Part shown: one piece after another, positions 31,852 through 41,340 of the stretch
Numbering within the stretch: the first letter of the stretch is position 1
Layout: each line of letters begins with the position of its first letter
Assembly: GCF_019969685.1 (NCBI RefSeq)
Contig: NZ_JAHXYZ010000001.1
Location: 124,001-188,000, forward strand
Source: Microbacterium sp. EST19A
Lineage (GTDB): Bacteria; Actinomycetota; Actinomycetes; Actinomycetales; Microbacteriaceae
Direction of reading: 5' to 3'
Length of the DNA stretch: 64,000 nucleotides
Notes under the pieces: model-generated
Database searches by the model: none
Seen by the model: only the letters and a program-made list of their open reading frames with translations
Told to the model about the DNA's origin: nothing
Program-made: the position numbers and the translations under genes

Positions 31852-31864
31852 ACGACGGCAGACG

Positions 31865-31902
31865 CGAGAACGGCCGCCCCCCGAAGGGGACGGCCGTTCT
31901 CG
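31865..31902. terminator. Bidirectional terminator between VOC gene and nusG
   Basis: A 12-bp perfect stem (31865-31876 with 31891-31902) with an inner CCCC/GGGG pairing, between convergent genes. Confidence 0.8.
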
Positions 31903-31914
31903 TACGTCTGGGTG

Positions 31915-33009
31915 TCAGACCATCTTCGTGACCTGGTCGAACGACAGCTCGACCGGGGTCTCACGCTCGAAGAGCGAGACGAGGACGGTGAGCTTGCCGC
32001 TCTCCGGCTTGATCTCGCTGATCGAACCGGGAAGACCCGCGAACGAGCCTTCCTTGATCGTGATGGTCTCGCCGACCTCGAAGTCGACCTCGGCCGGCAG
32101 CGGACGAGCGACGGCGACGCCGCCCTTCGACGCGATGTTCTTGGCGGTCGGGACGTCCTTGACCTCGACGAGGGCCTTCAGCATGTTGAAGGCCTCTTCG
32201 AAGCGCAGCGGCGTCGGGTTGTGGGCGTTGCCCACGAAGCCGGTGACGCCCGGCGTGTGACGGACGACCGACCAGGTGTCTTCGGTCAGCTCCATGCGCA
32301 CGAGCACGTAGCCCGGGATGCGCACGCGGGTGACCATCTTGCGCTGGCCGTTCTTGATCTCGACGACGTCCTCCATCGGGACCTCGATCTGGTAGATCTC
32401 GTCCTCGACCTCGAGCGTCGACTTGCGCTGCTCGATGTTCGCCTTGACCTTGCGCTCGAAGCCGGCGTAGGAGTGGATGACGTACCACTTGCCCGGGAGC
32501 ATGCGGAGGTCCATGCGGAAGGCCTCGTACGGGTCCTCCTCGGCGTCCTCATCCTCGTCGGATGCGTCCTCGTCGGCGTCTTCGGCCTCGACGACCGATG
32601 CGACGGGGTCGTCGGAGTCCTCGATGGACGGACGGTCCTCTTCGCCGTTCACGTCGGGGCCGTCGTAGGGGGTGACCTCGTCGGCCGCCGCAGCTTCCTG
32701 CTCGGCGGACTCCTCGGCCACAGAATCATTGAGGACCTCAGCGGCAGCCTCAGACTCAGCCGCTTCGTCCAGGTTGAGAGCGTCGTTCACGATCGCATCC
32801 GCCTCCGGGTCGTCGACCTCGATGTCACCATCGTTGTCGGTGTCGTCTTCTTCGCCGTCTTCGTCTTCGACGTGCACGGCGACGTGCTCGGCCGAGGTCA
32901 CCGAGAGCTCCTCCGCGGCGAGGACGTTGCCCTCCTGGGCCTCGTCCTCCTCGCTGGACTGCTCTGCGGCGGTCGCCCAGTCGGCGTCGTCGGAATATCG
33001 TTCAGACAC
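31915..33009 (-). CDS. nusG: Transcription termination/antitermination factor NusG
   Basis: 364 residues. The NGN domain starts near residue 173 ([23 protein letters not shown]) and a C-terminal KOW domain ([24 protein letters not shown]) ends the protein. The first ~170 residues are an acidic, probably disordered extension ([15 protein letters not shown] and similar), which is longer than in E. coli but usual for actinobacteria. It couples RNA polymerase to ribosomes or Rho. It sits 42 bp downstream of secE; unlike the usual order, rplKA does not follow directly because a WYL/VOC pair is inserted. Confidence 0.97.
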   Translation of the reverse strand: MSERYSDDADWATAAEQSSEEDEAQEGNVLAAEELSVTSAEHVAVHVEDEDGEEDDTDNDGDIEVDDPEADAIVNDALNLDEAAESEAAAEVLNDSVAEESAEQEAAAADEVTPYDGPDVNGEEDRPSIEDSDDPVASVVEAEDADEDASDEDEDAEEDPYEAFRMDLRMLPGKWYVIHSYAGFERKVKANIEQRKSTLEVEDEIYQIEVPMEDVVEIKNGQRKMVTRVRIPGYVLVRMELTEDTWSVVRHTPGVTGFVGNAHNPTPLRFEEAFNMLKALVEVKDVPTAKNIASKGGVAVARPLPAEVDFEVGETITIKEGSFAGLPGSISEIKPESGKLTVLVSLFERETPVELSFDQVTKMV

Positions 33010-33051
33010 GTTGTTTCTTCTCCATAGCTGCGGCGTGAGCCGCGGGCGTCA

Positions 33052-33324
33052 TCAGCCGGGGATTCCGAACACCCAGTGCGTCACGTACGCGAACAGAGTG
33101 TCCAAGCCGTAGACGATGCCCATGACGATCAGAACGAAGACGAGCACCACACCGGTGAACTTGAACAGCTCCTTGCGCGTCGGGGTGACGACCTTGCGCA
33201 GTTCGGAGATGACCTGACGGATGAACAGGGCGATTCCCCCGAAGAACCTGCCGAAGAAGCCGGACTTCTTCTCGCGGGTGGCGCCAGCCGCGACCAGCTC
33301 GCCGCGCGGTTCTTCCTGATCCAT
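33052..33324 (-). CDS. secE: Preprotein translocase subunit SecE
   Basis: 90 residues. An amphipathic helix with the SecE signature (GIALFIRQVISELRKVVTPTRKELFKFT) is followed by one transmembrane helix (VVLVFVLIVMGIVYGLDTLF). It stabilises SecY in the translocon. It lies upstream of nusG in the same operon, with tRNA-Trp just before it, the common actinobacterial arrangement. Confidence 0.96.
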   Translation of the reverse strand: MDQEEPRGELVAAGATREKKSGFFGRFFGGIALFIRQVISELRKVVTPTRKELFKFTGVVLVFVLIVMGIVYGLDTLFAYVTHWVFGIPG

Positions 33325-33362
33325 CCTGAATGTACCTTTCGTGTGTCAGCGTTGCGCTGACG

Positions 33363-33435
<73 letters not shown>

Positions 33436-33628
33436 CTAGAGGCTCCGAGGCCTCGGGGTGTTCTCTTCACCCTGCCACCGAACTGTGATCGGGAGATCCC
33501 AGGCACGGCGAAAGAATGCAGACAACAACTGCTCCACCAGCATACGGCATCCTCCGAGGGAAGCCGAACCGGGCCGAGGCCCGGTTGTTGTTAGGCTCGG
33601 CGAGCGGATGCAGTGGGAGGGAGCGCCG

Positions 33629-35452
33629 GTGAGCGCTGAGGTACAGCAGTTCCAGGTGGACCTGCGCGGAGTCGTCGACCTGCTCAGCAGGCACATCTAC
33701 TCCAGTCCTCGGGTGTATCTGCGGGAGCTCCTGCAGAACGCCCGCGACGCGATCACGGCACGCCGCGAGGTGGACGGCGGGGGCGGCAGCATCCGCATCT
33801 CCCCGCTGACCGCCGAGAACGGCGAGTTCGTCCTACGCGACGACGGCATCGGCCTCACCGCCGCCGAGGTCGCCGACCTGCTCGCGACCGTCGGGCGCAG
33901 CTCCAAGCGCGACATCTTCGACCTGCCCCGCAGCGACTACCTCGGTCAGTTCGGCATCGGACTGCTCAGCTGCTTCATGGTGGCCGACACGATCGTGATC
34001 CGCTCCCGCAGCGCCAAGGGCGGCGCGTCGGTGGAGTGGACCGGCAGCGCCGACGGCACCTTCCAGGTGGCCGAGATCGACGAGGAGCTGCCGATCGGCA
34101 CCAGCGTGCACCTCGTGCCCCGGTTCGACGCGGACGAGCTGCTGCGCCCCACCGCCGTGCGCGAGCTGGCGACGACGTTCGGCGAGTTCCTCCCGGTGCG
34201 GGTGACCGTCGACACGGCCGCCGGCGGCATCGACATCACGCGGGATGCGCCGTTCCTCGACCCGGCGCGCGACCTCGCGGCCGCCGTCGAGTACGGCCGC
34301 GATCTCCTCGGCGCCGCTCCCCTCGACGTGATCGAGCTCTCGGAGCCCGCCACCGGAACCCGCGGTCTCGCGTACGTGCTCCCCTACGCTCCCCCGCCCG
34401 GCGCGCGCCAGGCGACGCGGATGTACCTCGGGCGGATGCTGCTCGCCGAGCGCGTCGACGACGTGCTGCCGGACTGGGCGTTCTTCGTCCGGGCCGTCAT
34501 CGACTCCACCGGGCTCGCGCCCACCGCCAGCCGGGAATCGCTGGTGGAGGATGCCGCGCTGGAGCGGGTGCGCGAACAGCTCGGCGCCGGCATCCGCCGC
34601 TGGGTGCTCGAGCTGGGGCTGCGCGAGCCGCACCGTCTCGCGCAGTTCGTCGCGGTGCACGAGGTCGGGCTCAAGTCGCTCGTGCGGCACGACGAGGAGC
34701 TCGCGCGGTTCATCACGCGCTGGCTCACGGTCGAGACGACGCACGGCACGATGCGCGTCGGCGACCTCGTCGAGCGCTACCCCCATATCCGCTACGCGCA
34801 GAGCGTCGACGAGTTCCGTCAGGTGGCCGGCATCGCCCCCGCCGACGAGGTGCTCGTGAACGGCGGCTACCTCTACGACGCCGACCTGATCCGGATGCTG
34901 CCGGAGCTGCATCCGCACGTCTCGGTCGAGCAGGTCGACGTCACCGGCGAGCTCGACCGGCTCGACCCGCCTCCTCTCGACGACCGCGACGCGGCGGTGG
35001 CGCTCGAGACGCGCGCGGGCGCCGTGCTCGCGGCATCCGACTGCTCGGTCGTCGTCCGCTCGATCGACCGGCCCGACCTCGCCGGCCTCTACGTCGCCGA
35101 CCCCGAGGTGCTGCGCGCGATCGATCGCGGACGCACCAAGGGCGTCACCGGCGCGCTGTGGGGCGGGGTTCTCGACCGCATCGACCGCACGCTGTCCGCG
35201 GCGCGGGAGGACGACCTCCGTGCGCGTCTGTGCCTGAACTGGTCGAACCGCGTGGTGCGCGCTCTCGTGCGGGTGCAGGACGACGCGGTGTTCGCCCGCA
35301 CCGTGCAGCTGCTCTACATCCAGGCGCTGCTCGCCGGGCACCACCCGCTCAGCGACTCCGACCGCGCGCTCATGACCACCGCGCTCTCCGACCTCGTCTC
35401 GCTCTCGGCCGGCCTCGAAGGGGACTCGATCCCCTTCGACGACGCCCACTGA
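33629..35452 (+). CDS. Hsp90-family ATPase (HtpG-like)
   Basis: 607 residues. The GHKL ATPase domain keeps the key motifs: YLRELLQNARDA (E33, N37, D40), LRDDGIGLT (D72) and the GQFGIG lid loop at 106-111. The middle domain has TASRESLVED with the catalytic Arg. A C-terminal dimerisation region follows, without a MEEVD tail. It is slightly shorter than standard HtpG and diverges strongly from it, matching the actinobacterial set annotated simply as HSP90 family protein. GTG 33629 follows GGGAGGGAG; ATG 33608 is an alternative. It stands 23 bp upstream of a large repeat protein in what looks like a two-gene operon, suggesting a chaperone/partner pair. Confidence 0.87.
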   Translation: MSAEVQQFQVDLRGVVDLLSRHIYSSPRVYLRELLQNARDAITARREVDGGGGSIRISPLTAENGEFVLRDDGIGLTAAEVADLLATVGRSSKRDIFDLPRSDYLGQFGIGLLSCFMVADTIVIRSRSAKGGASVEWTGSADGTFQVAEIDEELPIGTSVHLVPRFDADELLRPTAVRELATTFGEFLPVRVTVDTAAGGIDITRDAPFLDPARDLAAAVEYGRDLLGAAPLDVIELSEPATGTRGLAYVLPYAPPPGARQATRMYLGRMLLAERVDDVLPDWAFFVRAVIDSTGLAPTASRESLVEDAALERVREQLGAGIRRWVLELGLREPHRLAQFVAVHEVGLKSLVRHDEELARFITRWLTVETTHGTMRVGDLVERYPHIRYAQSVDEFRQVAGIAPADEVLVNGGYLYDADLIRMLPELHPHVSVEQVDVTGELDRLDPPPLDDRDAAVALETRAGAVLAASDCSVVVRSIDRPDLAGLYVADPEVLRAIDRGRTKGVTGALWGGVLDRIDRTLSAAREDDLRARLCLNWSNRVVRALVRVQDDAVFARTVQLLYIQALLAGHHPLSDSDRALMTTALSDLVSLSAGLEGDSIPFDDAH

Positions 35453-35475
35453 CACCTCACCGAAGGGTTCCGTCC

Positions 35476-38274
35476 ATGGCACGTCCGAAGAAGCGCTTCC
35501 AGCAGCTCATCGAGGAGATCGACCGCACGCCGTGGGGTCCGGCCGAGCAGGCTCTGGTCAACGAGGCCGTGGCCCTGGCCGTCGAGATGGGCGACGAGCG
35601 TCTCGAGTACGAGGCCCGGATGCGGCAGACGGCATCGGCGAACATGGGCGGGGCGACCGACGTCATGCTGAACTCGTTCGCGTGGTGCCTGGCGCATCAC
35701 GACGCCGACCCGCAGCGCTTCCCCGCCGATCTCGACAACGGCGGCGCCGACCTCATGTGGCAGTTCAAGTGGATGGCTTCGTCGCTGCGCTCGTCCCCTG
35801 CCTTCTCGCAGGAGCAGATCGCCGCCGTGCTCGACGACATGGAGACCCACTACCGCGCGGCGGGGCTGGGCGCCAGCGGTGTGCTCACGGCGCGGTTCGA
35901 GGACGCCTGGGACGCCGGGCGCTTCGACGACGCCGAGCGGCTGCGCGTGCAGCTCGAGGCGACACCCCGCGACGACCACAGCCACTGCGACGCGTGCGGT
36001 CGCAGCCAGTTCGCGGGCTTCTTCGCGGAGACCGATCGCGACGCCGACGCCATCCGCCTGGTGGAGGAGATGATCGAGGGCGGCTTCTCGTGCGGCGAGG
36101 AGCCCGAGCACGCCCTGTCGCGCGTGCTGATCCCCTACCTGCGCGCCGGACGCCTCGACGAGGCGAAGACGGCGCATCTGCGCAGCTACCGGCTGGCGAA
36201 GGACAACCCCGACAACCTCCGCATCGTCGCCAACAACATCGTGTTCGCAGCCCTCACCGGCAACGAAGCACGTGCGCTCGCGATGGTCGAACGGCACATC
36301 GGCTGGCTGGCGCACGACGGACTGAACGTCGACGCGCACTTCGCCGCCCTCGCCGCGTTCGCCGTGGCCCTCGACCGGGTGGTCGCGACCGGGCACGGCG
36401 ACACCCCCGTGCGCGGAGCCGACGCCGCCTCCCTCATCGAGCTGTTCGGCGCGCACGACGGCACCTGGAGCGCCGCCGACCTCGCCGCGAACGCGTGGGC
36501 CGCCGCCGAGCGGATCGGCGCGGAGTTCGACCGGCGTGACGGCACCGACGGCCATGCAAGGATGCTGGCACGCATGCGGGCGCTCGAGACCGAGCAGTAC
36601 GACGTGCCGATCCGGTCCGACGCCTTCGCGGCGCCGACCCCGTCGGTGACCCCGGTCGATGCCGACGGCTGGTACGAGCGCGCGATGCAGCTCGCGCAGT
36701 ACGGCGCGGAGCACGAGATGCTCGAGGCCCTGCCGCGCGCACTGGAGGTCGACGACCCCGCGAAGCTGGCACAGCTGCAGTCGATGCGTCTCGGCATCCT
36801 CATCGCTCTCGATCGCGCCGATGAGGCCGCCGACCTGCTTCCGGAGCGGATCGCGGCTCTCCGCGCCGCGGGCAGGAACGAGCAGGCCGACCTCGAAGAG
36901 CGGCTCGGGCTCGCGACGTTCGGGGCGAGCACGGACGAGGCTGCAGCCGGACTCGAAGAAGAGATCGCCGCGTCCGCCACGCTGCCGGCCTGGTCACGGG
37001 GCGACCTCGCTCTCAGCCGTGCGGCCCTGCATCTGCAGGCGGATGAGGCGGATGCCGCGCTCGACCACGCCGAGGTGGCGGCCCGGGCGTTCGCCGAGGC
37101 CGACGACACCCGCCTGTCGAACACGACCACGCTGGTGGCGATCTCGGCCCTGCTGAACAAGGGCGACATCGAGTCGGCCACATCCGTGCTCGACCGCTTC
37201 CTCGATCAGGACGACGTCAGCGCGGGGCACCGTGCTCAGGCGCATCAGACCAGGGCCCGCGTGCGCGGCGGCAACGGCGACTACGTCGACGGAGCGGGCG
37301 ACGCCGATGAGTCTTGCCGTCTGCTCGCCGAACTCGGTGCGACCCGTGCGCTGGCGGAGGCGCATCTGCTGGCCGGCGCACTCTGGGAGGACGCCGACGA
37401 GCCGGAGAAGGCCGTGTCGCGTTACCGGGTCGCGGCCCGCATCGGCAGCGAAGCAGGAGGCGATGCCACCGCGACGAACTTCCGCATGGCACGCGCCATG
37501 CTCCGCGCCGGCGACGCCGTGGAGGCCGCCGAGCTGTTCGGCGAGGTGCTGCAGCAGGAGGAGCAGGCCGAGGTCTCCCCCGGCTCCCGCGCGGTGACCG
37601 CGTCGATGCTCGCCCGCGCGCTGAGCGCCTCCGGCGAGTTCGGCCAGGCGGTGGGGGCCCACGGGTACGCGTCCGACCTGTTCGGCGAGGCCGAGGAGCA
37701 TGCCGACCAGGCCATGGCGATGACCGAGCAGGCCAAGATCCTCGCCCGCTTCGACGAGAACGACGACGCGATCGCCCTCCTGGAATCGGCCGTCGAGATC
37801 GTGCGGAAGGCGGAGGACTCAGTCGGAGCGGTCGCGGAGGTGCTGCACAGCCTCGGCCAGGCCTATGGCGGGCGCGGCGACGAGCGCGCGTTCGGGCTCT
37901 TCGACGAGGTCGCCGCCCTCGCCCAGGAGCACGAGGCCGGCTGGCTGCTGGCGGATGTGACCGACTCCCGCGGGCGTGCCCTCGCCGAGATCGGGCGGGT
38001 CGACGAGGCGGTGGCCGCAGCTCTCACCGCCGCCGATGGATTCGCGGCACTCGGCGACACCGGAATGGCCGGAGGATCCGAGCTGTTCGCGGCCCGGGTG
38101 CTCGCCGGCAACGAGCGCCCTGCCGACGCCGTGCCCGTGTACCGCAGCGCCCTCGAGCACGGCGCCGATCACCCGCCGCTGCGTCAGGTCGCGGCTCTCG
38201 AGCTCGGCGACGTGCTCGAGGCGCTCGGACGGCACGGCGAGGCCGCCGAGGTGCGCACGCTGGCCGAGAGCTGA
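35476..38274 (+). CDS. Large TPR-type helical repeat protein, partner of Hsp90-like gene
   Basis: 932 residues with no signal peptide or membrane helix. From about residue 400 onward it is built of degenerate 34-40 residue helical pairs rich in A, L, E (e.g. ARAMLRAGDAVEAAELFGEVLQ, AVSRYRVAARIGSEAGG), typical of TPR arrays. The N-terminal ~300 residues also look helical and contain HSHCDACGRSQF, a possible metal- or disulfide-forming CxxC. ATG 35476 lacks a strong SD and lies 23 bp after the Hsp90-like stop. In eukaryotes TPR proteins are Hsp90 cochaperones; that this one works with its neighbour is inference from gene order. Confidence 0.75.
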   Translation: MARPKKRFQQLIEEIDRTPWGPAEQALVNEAVALAVEMGDERLEYEARMRQTASANMGGATDVMLNSFAWCLAHHDADPQRFPADLDNGGADLMWQFKWMASSLRSSPAFSQEQIAAVLDDMETHYRAAGLGASGVLTARFEDAWDAGRFDDAERLRVQLEATPRDDHSHCDACGRSQFAGFFAETDRDADAIRLVEEMIEGGFSCGEEPEHALSRVLIPYLRAGRLDEAKTAHLRSYRLAKDNPDNLRIVANNIVFAALTGNEARALAMVERHIGWLAHDGLNVDAHFAALAAFAVALDRVVATGHGDTPVRGADAASLIELFGAHDGTWSAADLAANAWAAAERIGAEFDRRDGTDGHARMLARMRALETEQYDVPIRSDAFAAPTPSVTPVDADGWYERAMQLAQYGAEHEMLEALPRALEVDDPAKLAQLQSMRLGILIALDRADEAADLLPERIAALRAAGRNEQADLEERLGLATFGASTDEAAAGLEEEIAASATLPAWSRGDLALSRAALHLQADEADAALDHAEVAARAFAEADDTRLSNTTTLVAISALLNKGDIESATSVLDRFLDQDDVSAGHRAQAHQTRARVRGGNGDYVDGAGDADESCRLLAELGATRALAEAHLLAGALWEDADEPEKAVSRYRVAARIGSEAGGDATATNFRMARAMLRAGDAVEAAELFGEVLQQEEQAEVSPGSRAVTASMLARALSASGEFGQAVGAHGYASDLFGEAEEHADQAMAMTEQAKILARFDENDDAIALLESAVEIVRKAEDSVGAVAEVLHSLGQAYGGRGDERAFGLFDEVAALAQEHEAGWLLADVTDSRGRALAEIGRVDEAVAAALTAADGFAALGDTGMAGGSELFAARVLAGNERPADAVPVYRSALEHGADHPPLRQVAALELGDVLEALGRHGEAAEVRTLAES

Positions 38275-38282
38275 GGCGCGGC

Positions 38283-40007
38283 TCAGAAGAGCTGCCGCCA
38301 GTTGGCCTTGGCGAGGTCGAGGAGCTCGTCGCCGCGTCCCGACATGACCGTGCGGATCGCGTAGAGCGCGAAGCCCTTGACCTGTGCGGCCTCGATCGCC
38401 GGCGGCATCGACAGCTCCTGCCGCTCGGTGACGACGTCGAGCAGGGCGGGTCCGTCGTGGTCGAGCACCTCGCGGACGGCAGCGGGAAGATCCTCGCTGC
38501 GTTCCACGCGACGCGCGAAGATCCCCATCGCCTCGGCGATCGCGGCGAAACTGGGGTTCTCGAGTCCCGTCCCGTACGTGACGAATCCGGCGGCCTTCAT
38601 CTCCAGCTCCACGAAGTTCAGCGAGGAGTTGTTCACGACGATCGTCTTCACCGGCAGCTTGTTCTGGGTGAGGGTGAGGAGCTCGCCGAGCATCATCGAG
38701 AGCCCGCCGTCTCCGGCGAGCGCGACGACCTGCCGGTGCGGGTGAGCGACCTGCGCGCCGATGCCGTGCATGAGCGCGTTCGCCATGGAGCCGTGCGTGA
38801 ACGAGCCGATGAGGCGACGTTCCTTCGTCATCGTGAGATACCGCGCCGCCCACACGGTCGGCGAGCCCACGTCGGCCGTGAAGATCGCGTCGTCCTCGGC
38901 ATACTCGTCGAGGAGCCTCGCGAGATACTGCGGGTGGATCGGGCGCTTGCCCTTCGCGGGAACGGCCAGCTCGTCGAGCTTCGTCCGCGTCTTCCGGTAG
39001 TGGGCGGTCGCATCGTCGAGGTGACCGCGGTCGTCGCGTGTGGCAAGGCGCGGCAGGAGCGCCTCCGCCGTGGCGCGTACGTCGCCCACGAGACCCAGAT
39101 CCAGCGGATGCCGCTTGCCGAGCTGCGATCCGCGGATGTCGACCTGGATGGTCGTGGCGTGCTCGGGGTAGAACTGCTCGTAGGGGAAATCGCTGCCCAG
39201 CACCAGCAGGGCATCGGCGGCCTCCATGGCCCGGAACCCGGACGCGAAGCCGAGCAGCCCGGTCATGCCGACGTCGAAGGGGTTGTCGTACTCGATGAAC
39301 TCCTTGCCGCGGAGCGCGTGCACGATCGGCGCGGCCAGCCGGTCGGCGAGGGCGACGACCTCGTCATGCGCGCCCTCCACACCGGCACCGGCGAGGATCG
39401 TGACCTTCTTCGCCGCGTTCAGCAGCGTCGCGGCCCTGTCGAGCTCGGCACCGCTCGGGGTGATCACCGGGCGTGCCCGCTCGATGACCACGGCCCGGTC
39501 GTCGGCGATGTCGGCGAGGGCGACGTCGCCGGGGATCACCAGCACCGCGACACCGCGCTGCTCGATGGCGGCGCGCATCGCGATCTCCATCAGCCGGGGC
39601 ATCTGCGCCGCGTCGGCGACGTACTCGACGTAGACGCTGCACTCGCGGAAGAGCTCCTGCGGATGCGTCTCCTGGAAGTAGCCCGTGCCGATCTCCGTCG
39701 TCGGGATGTGCGCGGCGATGGCGAGCACGGGAACACGCGACCGGTTCGCGTCGTAGAGGCCGTTGATCAGGTGCAGGTTGCCGGGACCGCAGGAGCCCGC
39801 GACGACGGCGAGCTCACCCGTGGTGGCGGCATCCGCAGCGGCGGCGAAGGCCGCGGCCTCCTCGTGGCGCACGTGCACCCAGCGGATCGTGCCGTCCTTG
39901 CGGAGCGCATCCGTGAAGCCGTTGAGGGAGTCCCCGGGAAGGCCGTAGACACGGTCGATCCCGTTGACCCGCAGAGTCCTGACGATGTTCTCGGCGACAT
40001 TGGTCAT
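38283..40007 (-). CDS. poxB: Pyruvate dehydrogenase (quinone), thiamine-dependent
   Basis: 574 residues with three thiamine-enzyme domains. YGLPGDSLNGFTDAL..WVHVRHEEAAAFAA includes the catalytic Glu; the ThDP/Mg motif is GDGGLSMMLGELLTL..NN; the C-terminus GRGDELLDLAKANWRQLF corresponds to the membrane-binding tail of E. coli PoxB. It decarboxylates pyruvate to acetate and CO2, passing electrons to quinone at the membrane. ATG 40007 follows TAGGGT by 6 nt; that box overlaps the stop codon of the upstream ROK gene. Acetate from this route could feed the glyoxylate shunt encoded further right. Confidence 0.92.
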   Translation of the reverse strand: MTNVAENIVRTLRVNGIDRVYGLPGDSLNGFTDALRKDGTIRWVHVRHEEAAAFAAAADAATTGELAVVAGSCGPGNLHLINGLYDANRSRVPVLAIAAHIPTTEIGTGYFQETHPQELFRECSVYVEYVADAAQMPRLMEIAMRAAIEQRGVAVLVIPGDVALADIADDRAVVIERARPVITPSGAELDRAATLLNAAKKVTILAGAGVEGAHDEVVALADRLAAPIVHALRGKEFIEYDNPFDVGMTGLLGFASGFRAMEAADALLVLGSDFPYEQFYPEHATTIQVDIRGSQLGKRHPLDLGLVGDVRATAEALLPRLATRDDRGHLDDATAHYRKTRTKLDELAVPAKGKRPIHPQYLARLLDEYAEDDAIFTADVGSPTVWAARYLTMTKERRLIGSFTHGSMANALMHGIGAQVAHPHRQVVALAGDGGLSMMLGELLTLTQNKLPVKTIVVNNSSLNFVELEMKAAGFVTYGTGLENPSFAAIAEAMGIFARRVERSEDLPAAVREVLDHDGPALLDVVTERQELSMPPAIEAAQVKGFALYAIRTVMSGRGDELLDLAKANWRQLF

Positions 40008-40013
40008 GATTTG

Positions 40014-40019
40014 ACCCTA
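40014..40019 (-). promoter_or_regulatory. -10 box for leaderless poxB
   Basis: TAGGGT on the minus strand ends 6 nt before ATG 40007 and overlaps the ROK gene stop. Confidence 0.5.
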
Positions 40020-41255
40020 CGCCCGCTGCGACTCCTCGGGACGGATGCCCTCGAGCCAGGCATCCGTCACCTTCGCCGCACGCGTGAGCCGGGGAATCGG
40101 CGACATCCTGTCCTCGAAGAACCGGCTGCTCGCCTCGTCGAGAGTGCGCAGGAGAGTGCCGACGACCGGGGCGATCGGACCGAGCACCGCCCGCCGCAGC
40201 TCGATCGGGAAGTCGGCCGAGACGAAGGCGGGCAGTCGCTCGGCGAGCCGATCGATCACCCCGGGGTCGGCCTCGACCGCGGGCCCGAGGAGCAGGACGG
40301 CCTGAGGGTCGAGGGTCGCACCTGCCGCCGCCAGCTGGACCGCGATCAGGTCGTCGACCGCACGCAGGCCGGTCGACAGCGGCGCACCCGCCCGATGATC
40401 CGTCAGGTCCCGCAGGAGGCCGGCGTCGTCTCCGGCGTACGGGTTCGGCAGCAGCGACGACAGGTCCATCCGGTACATCACCCCGGCGCGGTTCTCGGCG
40501 CCGCCGTACGGCACCCCGTCGATCATCAGGGACGCGGCGACCGTCGGCCATGCCGTCGCCAGCACGAAGGATGCGAGCCCCTGAGCCGCGCCGAGCCGGT
40601 GCTCCGCGACTCCGGCTGCCGCCAGATCGTGGTCCACGCGCGCCGGGACGCCGAGCTTCTCCCGCGTGCGCCCGGCGACATCGACGCCGATGAGACCCGG
40701 GAAGTCCGTGGAGCGTGTGACGACGCCGTCCGCGCCGAGCAGCCCCTGAAGGCAGACGCCCACCCCCAGCAGGCCAGCGCTGCGTTCGGGGCGCGGCACG
40801 AGTGCCGCGATCGCGGACCACACCTCCTCGAGACGCGCGTCGACGACCTCGCCGGAAGCCGGTGCATCCGGATCGATCCGCTCGTCGACCCATCGCCGCG
40901 CCGCCACCACCGTGCCCGCGAGGTCGCTCACGAGCAGGTGCGTGGACCGCTTGCCGATCTCGACGGCGGCGACGTAACCGATCTCGCCCCGGAAGCGATA
41001 CCGCATGGCAGGGCGCCCCGACTCCTTGGAGGTCGCCACCCGCTTGCCGGCGACGTCGGCCGCGCCGAGCTCGACGAGCTCTCCGACACGGTCCATCACC
41101 GTGGGACGCGACAGCCCCGTGGCCGCCGCGACATCCGTGAGCACGACCGGACCGTTGTCCCGGAGGAACTGCGCGGTCAGCGCCGCACTCCGCTTGCGCA
41201 GCTCAAGCAGCCGGCCGCCTCGCGTGAGCCCACGGGCTCCGTCTGCATCATCCAC
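40017..41255 (-). CDS. ROK-family transcriptional regulator
   Basis: 412 residues. The N-terminal winged helix (FLRDNGPVVLTDVAAATGLSRPTVMDRVGELVELG) is followed by a ROK domain beginning VAAVEIGKRSTHLLVSDLAG. The ROK kinase region is degenerate: the usual CxCGxxGC zinc motif is not seen, as in several regulator members. Members sense sugars or sugar phosphates. It may control poxB, which lies 9 bp downstream. GTG 41255 lies 6 nt after TACGAT. Confidence 0.8.
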   Translation of the reverse strand: MDDADGARGLTRGGRLLELRKRSAALTAQFLRDNGPVVLTDVAAATGLSRPTVMDRVGELVELGAADVAGKRVATSKESGRPAMRYRFRGEIGYVAAVEIGKRSTHLLVSDLAGTVVAARRWVDERIDPDAPASGEVVDARLEEVWSAIAALVPRPERSAGLLGVGVCLQGLLGADGVVTRSTDFPGLIGVDVAGRTREKLGVPARVDHDLAAAGVAEHRLGAAQGLASFVLATAWPTVAASLMIDGVPYGGAENRAGVMYRMDLSSLLPNPYAGDDAGLLRDLTDHRAGAPLSTGLRAVDDLIAVQLAAAGATLDPQAVLLLGPAVEADPGVIDRLAERLPAFVSADFPIELRRAVLGPIAPVVGTLLRTLDEASSRFFEDRMSPIPRLTRAAKVTDAWLEGIRPEESQRA

Positions 41256-41261
41256 CAGGCC

Positions 41262-41267
41262 ATCGTA
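41262..41267 (-). promoter_or_regulatory. -10 box for leaderless ROK gene
   Basis: TACGAT on the minus strand ends 6 nt before GTG 41255. A weak -35, TGCTGT, lies 17 bp upstream. Confidence 0.5.
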
Positions 41268-41290
41268 CTGACCGCCCCGGGGCGACAGCA

Positions 41291-41326
41291 TGCGAGGCGG
41301 CACCCCCGAAGGGATGCCGCCTCGCA
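41291..41326 (-). terminator. Terminator after putrescine/GABA operon
   Basis: A 12-bp perfect stem (41291-41302 with 41315-41326) downstream of the last dehydrogenase gene. It overlaps the presumed -35 region of the ROK gene. Confidence 0.7.
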
Positions 41327-41340
41327 CGTTTCCGGCCGGA

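Noticed and set aside
33567..33586. AACCGGGCC/GGCCCGGTT hairpin before the Hsp90-like gene
   Set aside because: It lies between divergent units with nothing upstream on the plus strand to terminate, the loop is only 2 nt, and no role could be supported.
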